Shown in pieces: positions 57,925 to 64,000 of a stretch of DNA of 64,000 nt (within the stretch, counting starts at the first letter, position 1; every line of letters begins with the position of its first letter). Origin of the DNA: Symmetrospora coprosmae (lineage: Eukaryota; Basidiomycota; Cystobasidiomycetes; Symmetrosporaceae); NCBI GenBank assembly GCA_008802785.1, contig VUYT01000016.1:1-64000 (forward strand), given 5' to 3'. The translations under genes and the position numbers were made by a program. The notes beneath the pieces were generated by a model that did not search any database, was not told the DNA's origin, and worked only from the letters and a program-made list of their open reading frames with translations.

Positions 57925-58949
57925 GTCTGCGCTCGGTCTACGGGTATATACTCTCCGTCTGTAAATGCCGGAAGCCTACGCATCTGACATGCGGAGAGTG
58001 GCCGAGGTTCGGAAAGGAAGGAAGCAGGAAAGAAAGAGCCAGGGCAGCATTGGAATCACGAACAAGAGATGCAAACATACGCGAGATCGCCTTCTCGACC
58101 AGACTACCGCAATACGGGAGCGAAAGAGGATTTGCGGAAGGACAGCATAAACGAAAAATGCAGCTCATCCGGACAGGCAGAAACAAGTGGAGATGAATTA
58201 CCTGCAGGAGCGCCAGACTTTGGCGGTGTGTCCGGTGCATGCAGAGCAAGCCTGCGTACGAGGAAGCGCAGTGTCCGCAAGGCGCTGGCTGGTCTGCCTG
58301 TAGACAGGGTATACTAGTGCCCCCGCGAAGCGATGATATGTTGCAGAGATATGGTCAAAGGGCTGATGTCGCCGGAGGAAGAGCTCGCGAACAGAGCGGG
58401 CCACGACTGCCCACTTGTCCAGATCTGGCAGCACGCACCACAAAGAATCGGCCTGCAAGGAAGACGATCTATTACGTGCAGCAGTATACGAGTGTGCATG
58501 CTAGACAAAGAGTGGAAGGCAGGAAAAAGCACCGGTTTCTACGGTGCATCTTCCTCCTGCCCTTACAAGGAGGCACAGCAACTGGGTAGACTGATTTCGG
58601 TGACCGAGGGGAGGATGGCAACCCGCCCTCGCGGTACATACATTGGGGAATCTAGGCACACATGTAGCGCGAAGAGGGACGACACAGCGCGTCGCCTCGC
58701 TGCCGTAGGGAAGGATGCCGCGAGGAAGAGGGTGTCAAAGGACGGAGCATTGCTTCGACGGCACTCGGATGCAGTTTTACAGACGAGAGTGGGACGGCTG
58801 AGCGTGGTCGCATATGTGTGTGGTGAGCGTCCCTGTAACGAGGCGATGGTATCTGATTCGTGACCGGTACTTCTGAGATTCGTCGCAATTCGTCGTCGAT
58901 CATCGTTCGTATCGGACGTATCGGAAAGGAAGGGGGAGAGTCGTCCGTC
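57925..58949. other. Convergent 1-kb gap, no gene seen
   Basis: The gap between the F-box-like stop and the casein kinase stop is unusually long for this window. Overlapping frames of up to 176 codons occur on the plus strand (58333-58863), but their composition is unconvincing. It may represent long 3' UTRs. Confidence 0.4.
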
Positions 58950-61312
58950 TCACGCGCACCGGCACGTAAGGAACTGCATCAACTTGGACATGCCCTTCTT
59001 CTGGCCCTCTTCGTCTTCGTGGTCGAGATACTCGCCGTTCGCCATCTGCTGTCCCTGCCCTTGCTGCCGAAGGCCCTGCGACTGTGAGAGCTGCTGCTGC
59101 TGCTGCTGCTGTTGTTGCTGGTACTCTTCGCGCCGGTCGCCCTGGCCACCTCCAGGCGACGTCCCATTTGGCCCGCCGACGCTCTGCCCAGTCGCCGCGC
59201 GCGAATCGTACGCTTCCGGCGTGTTGCCCCCGGCGCCGTACCGGTCGCTGCCGTTGATGGTGGCATATGGGTTCTGCTGGTACGGGTAGACGCCCGGCGT
59301 GGACACGCCTCCTGCCGTGGTGGCGGCCTGGTTGGAGGACGCGCGCTTCGGCTGCGGCTGGGACGTCGTGCCCGGCTGGCGGCCAGCAACAATCGCGACA
59401 TTGGACGCAGAAGGCAAGTCTGACTGCCGTGGCCGCTTGGACGGGTCGTCTCGGACGTGAGCTGGTGATGGAGGGACAACAGCGCCGGATCCGCCTGCAG
59501 CAGCCGCAGCTGCAGCCTGAGATGCCCGCTGAGCGTGTCGCTCTGCTCTCTCGCGCTCCCGCTGCTCTCGAGGAATGTTGCTCGAGCGGTGAGGTCGGTC
59601 GTATTGGTTCGCAGAGGCCATCAAGTTGGCGGGCTGTGCGCGTCGGGCAGGCAAGCGTTGTCAGCAATTGTATGCCGACATCCAGTCTGAATGTCTGCAC
59701 TCACAGTCCCAGCCTCCCAGCCCTTGCCTCCATTCAGCAGCATCCAGTCGTACATGCCGTCCTCTGGCTCGTTCGCCTGCTGGAGGATCTTGGTGAAGAG
59801 CTCTCTGAGGAAGTCATAGTCTGGCGTCTCCTCGAAGCCAAGCTTGCGCACGTAGTTCAAGTAGACGCTGAACCCGTCTGCAATCCGAGACGATCCAACT
59901 GCATTAGCCAGGTGGCGCAGAAATGCTCAGCCCGACAAATTCGTCCTACTCACCTGGGAAGCCCTCTGCGAGCTCCTTGATGGGTGTCGTCTGCTTCTTT
60001 TCGCCAATCTTCTCGTACTTTTGCTTGTTGGTGGCCGCCTTGAGGCCTTGCCAGGGCAGGCCACCTCGCAAGAAGTACATGAACACATGGCCGAGCGCCT
60101 CCAGGTCGTCCCGTCTCGACTGCTCCCTGCCCAGATGCGTGTTGATGCTCATGTACCGCGCCGTGCCGCTGAGACTCTTCCGCTCGCGGTACGGAATGTG
60201 CTGCTTCGTCTTTGGGTCCCGGTACTGCTTGGCCATGCCGAAGTCGACGACATGCACAACGTTCGCTCCCTTGGTGTTCGGGCGGCCAATGAGGAAGTTG
60301 TCGGGCTTGATGTCGCGGTAGATGAGGTTCTTTTCGTGGATGGTCTGCACGCGGGTGAGCTGCGAAGGTAAGGCCAAACAGCTGATGTCAGCCATGCACA
60401 AGGAGGTCCGATGCGCGAAGCAGGATTGGCCCACCATCTGCTTGGCCGTCATGACGACGGTCTTTATGCTGAACTTGCGTCCGCATAAATCGAAGAGGTC
60501 TTCCAAGCTGGGGCCAAGGAGGTCAATGACGAGGATGTTGTGCAGGCCTTCCTGGCCAAAGTAGTACACCTGCGGCACTCCAGCTGCGCACGACAGAGCC
60601 AGCCATCAGTGGTGTCCGCATTTTGCAGTGATGAGGAGACCTACGCGAGCCAGCCAAGATTTTGTACGTCCTGTACTCATCGCGAAGCTGCGGTGCATCG
60701 CTCTTCCGCGGTTCCTGCGTGCGGAAAGGGGAATCGGTGAGCTTGCAGTCGGTCAGGCTAGGGTATGGGAATGCGGCGACACACGAATTTGATGGCCACC
60801 GTCTGGTTGTTGAGTAGGTTTGTGCCTGTGTGGATGTGACATGAGATCAGCCATGTGCTTGCGAACGGCGCGCGAGACCCTCGAGCCGGTGCTCACCCTC
60901 AAAGATGACACCGAACTGCGCGGCAGAGCCAGGACAGCGTACACACGATCCTGTCAGCCTCGGTATCGGTGCTCAAGGCTATCGGACCATGGCCTTCGAC
61001 CGCGACTCCAACGGTTGCCATGTGAACCCCGGACGCCCGCCTCGCTGCCCGGACACTCACGCTGCCTTCTCCAATCTTCTTGCCGACTCTGTAGTGGACG
61101 CCGACGACGTTTGAGCTGCTCGAGCTGTATGCGCAGGGCACGAATCGCGCTGTCAGAACGTGTAATTGCCCACTATGGTCCAACGGGCTAGCGCTAGCCC
61201 CCCTCTTTTGCCCGCGCGCCGCTCTTTGTCGCGCAGTGCGCTCGAGACGGCCTGGCCTCAGCAGGCGGGATGCTCCCGAGACTCACCCATGCGAGCTGTG
61301 AGCGGCCGACAT
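58950..61312 (-). CDS. YCK: Casein kinase 1, Yck1/2 type
   Basis: This is a palmitoyl-anchored Ser/Thr kinase of the plasma membrane. The ATG at 61312 gives MSAAHSSH (26-nt exon), then [22 protein letters not shown], a 19-nt exon (60915-60897) FGVIFEG, then [13 protein letters not shown] with the ATP-binding Lys, and [23 protein letters not shown]. The next exons give [31 protein letters not shown], the catalytic loop [18 protein letters not shown], the CK1 signature ([15 protein letters not shown]) and [25 protein letters not shown]. The Yck-type segment [18 protein letters not shown] to [12 protein letters not shown] follows. The tail is about 230 residues, rich in Gln (run at 59091-59120) and Gly. 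It ends [11 protein letters not shown], with two cysteines that could be palmitoylated. The length is about 540 residues. Confidence 0.93.
59091..59120 (-). repeat. CAG repeat coding polyglutamine in the casein kinase tail
   Basis: CTG/TTG triplets on the plus strand encode about nine to ten consecutive glutamines in the C-terminal tail of the casein kinase. Confidence 0.85.
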
Positions 61313-62524
61313 GGCTAGTGTCTAGCTGTTGTCGACTATGCGGCGCCGCTGAGCTGCGTTGCTCGGGCTGGTTGGGGTGGTTGGTGTCCTGGCTGAGAGT
61401 TGGGAGTCGGAGGGGCGGGCGACGGCCGTGCGGTGTCGGTGCGCTCACACAGAAGCGTGCAGGCTGAGCTTGGGCAGCGACAGTGGTCGACAAGAGACAA
61501 GAGGGATCCTACTGCGTGCGACACTGTGTAGCCCTAGCCCTATGCCGGTTTGCTGCTCCTGCTGGCGTTGCCTGCTATTGCTGCGAGGCGCTGCAACCGA
61601 TGAATGAACTGGCCGTCGCGCTGGCTTTGGGGTAGCTGGCGGCGCGCAGAGTACACGGGGGATGGCCCCAGAGTGAGCGTGTAGCGTGTAGATTGCAGTG
61701 GATGCTGATGCTGCTGCTGCTGCTGCTACCTGGCACCCCGCCTTCCTTTTGCTATACCTCCTCTCTGTCCTTGTCGGTGCGGACTGAAGCGAAGCACGGC
61801 TGGCGGGCGGGCGGGCGGGCAGGGCTCGAAAGAGGGCAAGGGAGAGGTCTGGGACAGAGAGAGGGGCCTGCTTCTTGCGCCTACACTCATCCACAGGAAG
61901 CTATGATACGGAAGCACGCATATTGCACAGCTCAGGACACATACTGACACTGACACTGACACTGAGGCCCTAACGCGTCCTTCGGGGTCCTTACTGATGC
62001 GCAAGTGTCGGTCGACCCGCAGCCCTCCCTGCAACGGCTTGCACCCGTCCATGCGGCCACCACACAAAGGCCGTCATCCGATGGCATCCCTCATGCAGCG
62101 TCCCGCTCCCCGCTCGCCACTGACGCGCGCTCTGTCCCTTTGAGCAGCCGCTCCCTTGTCGAGTGGACCGAGACGGCATCAGCTGCTTCAAGCATGATGG
62201 CCCGTAACTGTAGCTGGCCTGCTCTGGTCTGGCCAATGCGTTCAGAGAGTCCAGCATCGCCTCGACACTGTCCCGTCCCATCCCATTGACTGATAGAGAC
62301 CCTGGACTTGACACGATAGCTGATATCAACGACGCTCATTGCGACCACAACCGTAGACGTGCAAGACTGGTTCTGCACCGACCTCTGCTCCTCTGAGGGA
62401 CTCAAGCCAAGATACCCGACACCAGGCCACTGCGCACACACATCAAGCTGGCTCTTGAGCGTCCTCCAAGCTCACTTGCTTCTGAACCAGCTCTTCGTGC
62501 CCCTTCACTCCGACTCCCGACAGC
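61313..62524. promoter_or_regulatory. 1.2-kb divergent intergenic region of casein kinase 1 and chitin synthase
   Basis: No gene is visible. Simple repeats stand out: a CTG run at about 61704-61727, GGCGGGC repeats near 61803-61820 and an (ACTGAC)n run at 61943-61965. Both genes encode or control cell-surface functions, and their promoters must lie here. One or more 5' UTR introns are possible. Confidence 0.45.
61943..61965 (+). repeat. (ACTGAC)n short tandem repeat
   Basis: About four tandem ACTGAC units lie 560 bp upstream of the chitin synthase ATG. Each unit contains CTGAC, the branch-point-like motif seen in many introns of this window. Confidence 0.8.
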
Positions 62525-64000
62525 ATGGCTCGACCCAAGCTCGGCAGGAGCGCCTCTGGGAAGAAAGCCAAAAGCAGATCGAGGAATGCGGCTCAGCGCG
62601 CGTCCCCTCCTCCCGAGTCACTCTCCTACCCGCCTGCACCCGCTCCAGACGAGGGCATGGATGACCTGGCATCAATGCGCGGCTCCGATAGGCACCGGCC
62701 CGACAGCACCGCCACAGGCACTGGACAATGGTCAGTCTTCCAGAACGAGATGAGCGAAGAGACGCTCGATGGCCGCGATGGGCGGGACTATCCCCGTGCA
62801 TCGATGCGCAGCGACAGCGCCGAGAGCTACGGCACGGCTCCGCTGTCGATCAGGCGCTTCGAGTCGCCTCGCCCCGACTCGCTGCGCTCCAACTCAGCCT
62901 CGTCCTTTGGCCCGCCCGATGGCCGGCAGCCCTACGGCGGGCAAGGCAGTGCCTATGGCAGCGACAGCACGCTCGTGCCGGACAGCGCCTCAGCTCTGCA
63001 ATACGGCGACTCTGCGTCCAACTACTACATGGACAATGAGAAACTCGGGCCCGTGGGCGCCAACACGGCTTCTTTCCTCGCCGTACCGGACCTCCGTCAG
63101 AGGCAGGGCGACTCTGTCATGGCTGGCGGACCGGGCGCGTTTGTGGGCGGCTTTGACCCGACCAGCAGGTTCTCGTCCGCCCACTCTGTCGCAAGCACCG
63201 ACAGGGAGGCCACATCCGATGCCTGGATCAAGCGCCAGAAGATCAAGCCGGGCCGGGCAAAGACCAAGAGGGTCAAGCTTACCAAGGGTCGCTTCATTAC
63301 CGAATACGGTGAGGCACGAGAGTACATGAGCGTGGTGCGAGCACTCCTGACACTAGTTTGTTTGCTACAGACGTCCCATCCGCTGTACGGAACGCCAATC
63401 AGGCAGGAGGCTATGGCGACATGGCGGAGCCGAATGAGTTCATCAAGATGCGGTACACCGCAGCGTGAGTTTTTTCGATGCCATCTTCTTGGGACCTGGC
63501 CTGACACCTTCCTCGCTACAGCACCTGCGACCCCGACGACTTCATCGGGAGTGCCGGCTACTCCCTCCGGCAGAAGCAATACGGTCGTAAGACTGACCTC
63601 CTGATCTGCATGACCTACTATAACGAGTCTCGCGAGCTTGTTGCGGTACGGGCTCAGCTACCCCACGCCAGGACATTGGCCACAGCTAGCTGATGCACAG
63701 GCTCTGCTATTCAGAGAACCCTTTTTGGCATCCAGAGCAACGTTCGAGACATAGTCAAGGCGAAGTGGTCCGAGTTCCGGCTGCCAAAGAAGCGAGACGA
63801 GGAGGAAGGCTTCGGCGGCATGAGCGGAGACGCTTCCTGGAAGCGGGTCGTAGTGTCCATCATTCTGGACGGTCTGGACCCTGCCGACAAGGCAGTCTTA
63901 GAGTGCGTCAAGACCGGAAGATCTCGTGGGCAATGCATGAGCCGGCGCTGACAGATGGTTATCCCTCACACTCAGCATCTTCGCTGCGCAAGGCATCTAC
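62525..64000 (+). CDS. CHS: Chitin synthase, division 1 type (5' part, truncated by window end)
   Basis: Chitin synthases polymerise UDP-GlcNAc at the plasma membrane. The ATG at 62525 gives MARPKLGRSASGKKAKSRSRN, then about 240 residues of Ser/Gly/Pro/Asp-rich cytosolic N-terminus. The conserved part begins KRVKLTKGRFITEY, then DVPSAVRNANQ after an intron near 63308-63372, EFIKMRYTAA, CDPDDFIGSAGYSLRQKQYGRKTDLLICMTYYNESRELVA and RTLFGIQSNVRDIVK. VVSIILDGLDPADKAVLE and IFAAQGIY follow, with introns near 63466-63521, 63648-63717 and 63911-63974. This is the N-terminal chitin synthase segment of classes I-III. No myosin motor is present. The catalytic QxxRW and EDR motifs lie beyond the window, so the class cannot be fixed. 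Confidence 0.88.

Noticed and set aside
58333-58863. Plus-strand open frame of 176 codons between the F-box-like and casein kinase genes
   Set aside because: No recognisable motif, biased composition, and overlapping frames in the same DNA. More likely 3' UTR.
1-64000. tRNA, rRNA, transposon, LTR element, CRISPR or prophage
   Set aside because: I looked through the intergenic regions on both strands and saw no T-loop/anticodon arrangement, no transposase or reverse transcriptase motifs and no long direct or inverted repeats. A tRNAscan and repeat search would be needed to be certain.

Overview
This window is nuclear DNA of a GC-rich, intron-dense filamentous or yeast-like fungus. The gene content (Yck-type casein kinase, MAK10, FRG1, an SAC/hSac2 phosphatase, a division-1 chitin synthase, Dicer) and the short introns (mostly 45-100 nt, donors GTGAG or GTGCG, CTGAC/CTGAT branch motifs) point to a basidiomycete. 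Ustilaginomycotina or intron-rich Pucciniomycotina are the likeliest groups; the rank below phylum is inference. I saw no transposon, CRISPR array, rRNA or tRNA. Apart from one gene cut at each window end and an uncertain Dicer start, the genes look intact.

Layout, left to right. A partial polyQ protein (-) diverges from the lariat debranching enzyme DBR1 (+, 891-3302). DBR1 converges on MAK10/NAA35 of the NatC acetyltransferase (-, 3351-6291). A RING-like acidic protein (-, 6689-7744) diverges from a 2,400-residue disordered protein that ends in a DCN1-type neddylation domain (+, 8098-15709). Next are a glycogen-targeting PP1 regulatory subunit (-, 16409-20413) with 2.5 kb of gene-free upstream DNA, a Dicer (-, 22957 to about 28788), a Golgi-type Methyltransf_22 protein (-, 28922-30500) and an MFSD5-like carrier (-, 31002-32983).

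The second half holds an Hrp1-like RNA-binding protein (+, 33500-36437), an SR-rich SCI1-like protein (-, 36603-37683), an SAC/hSac2 phosphoinositide phosphatase (+, 37963-41901), GPI ethanolamine-phosphate transferase 3 (+, 42238-45535), FRG1 (+, 45759-46844), mitoribosomal bL27m (+, 47044-47791), DNA ligase IV (+, 47856-52734), 2-isopropylmalate synthase (-, 52924-55166), mitoribosomal mS35 (+, 55302-56357), an F-box-like protein (+, 56677-57924), casein kinase 1 (-, 58950-61312) and the 5' part of a chitin synthase (+, 62525 to the window end).

These are mostly housekeeping genes with no shared pathway. Several handle RNA (DBR1, Dicer, Hrp1, FRG1). Intergenic gaps are often very small (48, 64, 135, 165 bp), as in a compact fungal genome. 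The most unusual items are the giant DCN1-domain protein, three micro-exons of 15, 19 and 24 nt, an SAC catalytic motif split by an intron, and a 646-nt first intron in the Hrp1 gene with a TATA-like element. Exon borders were assigned by eye from splice signals, reading frame and family conservation, so individual borders may be off.
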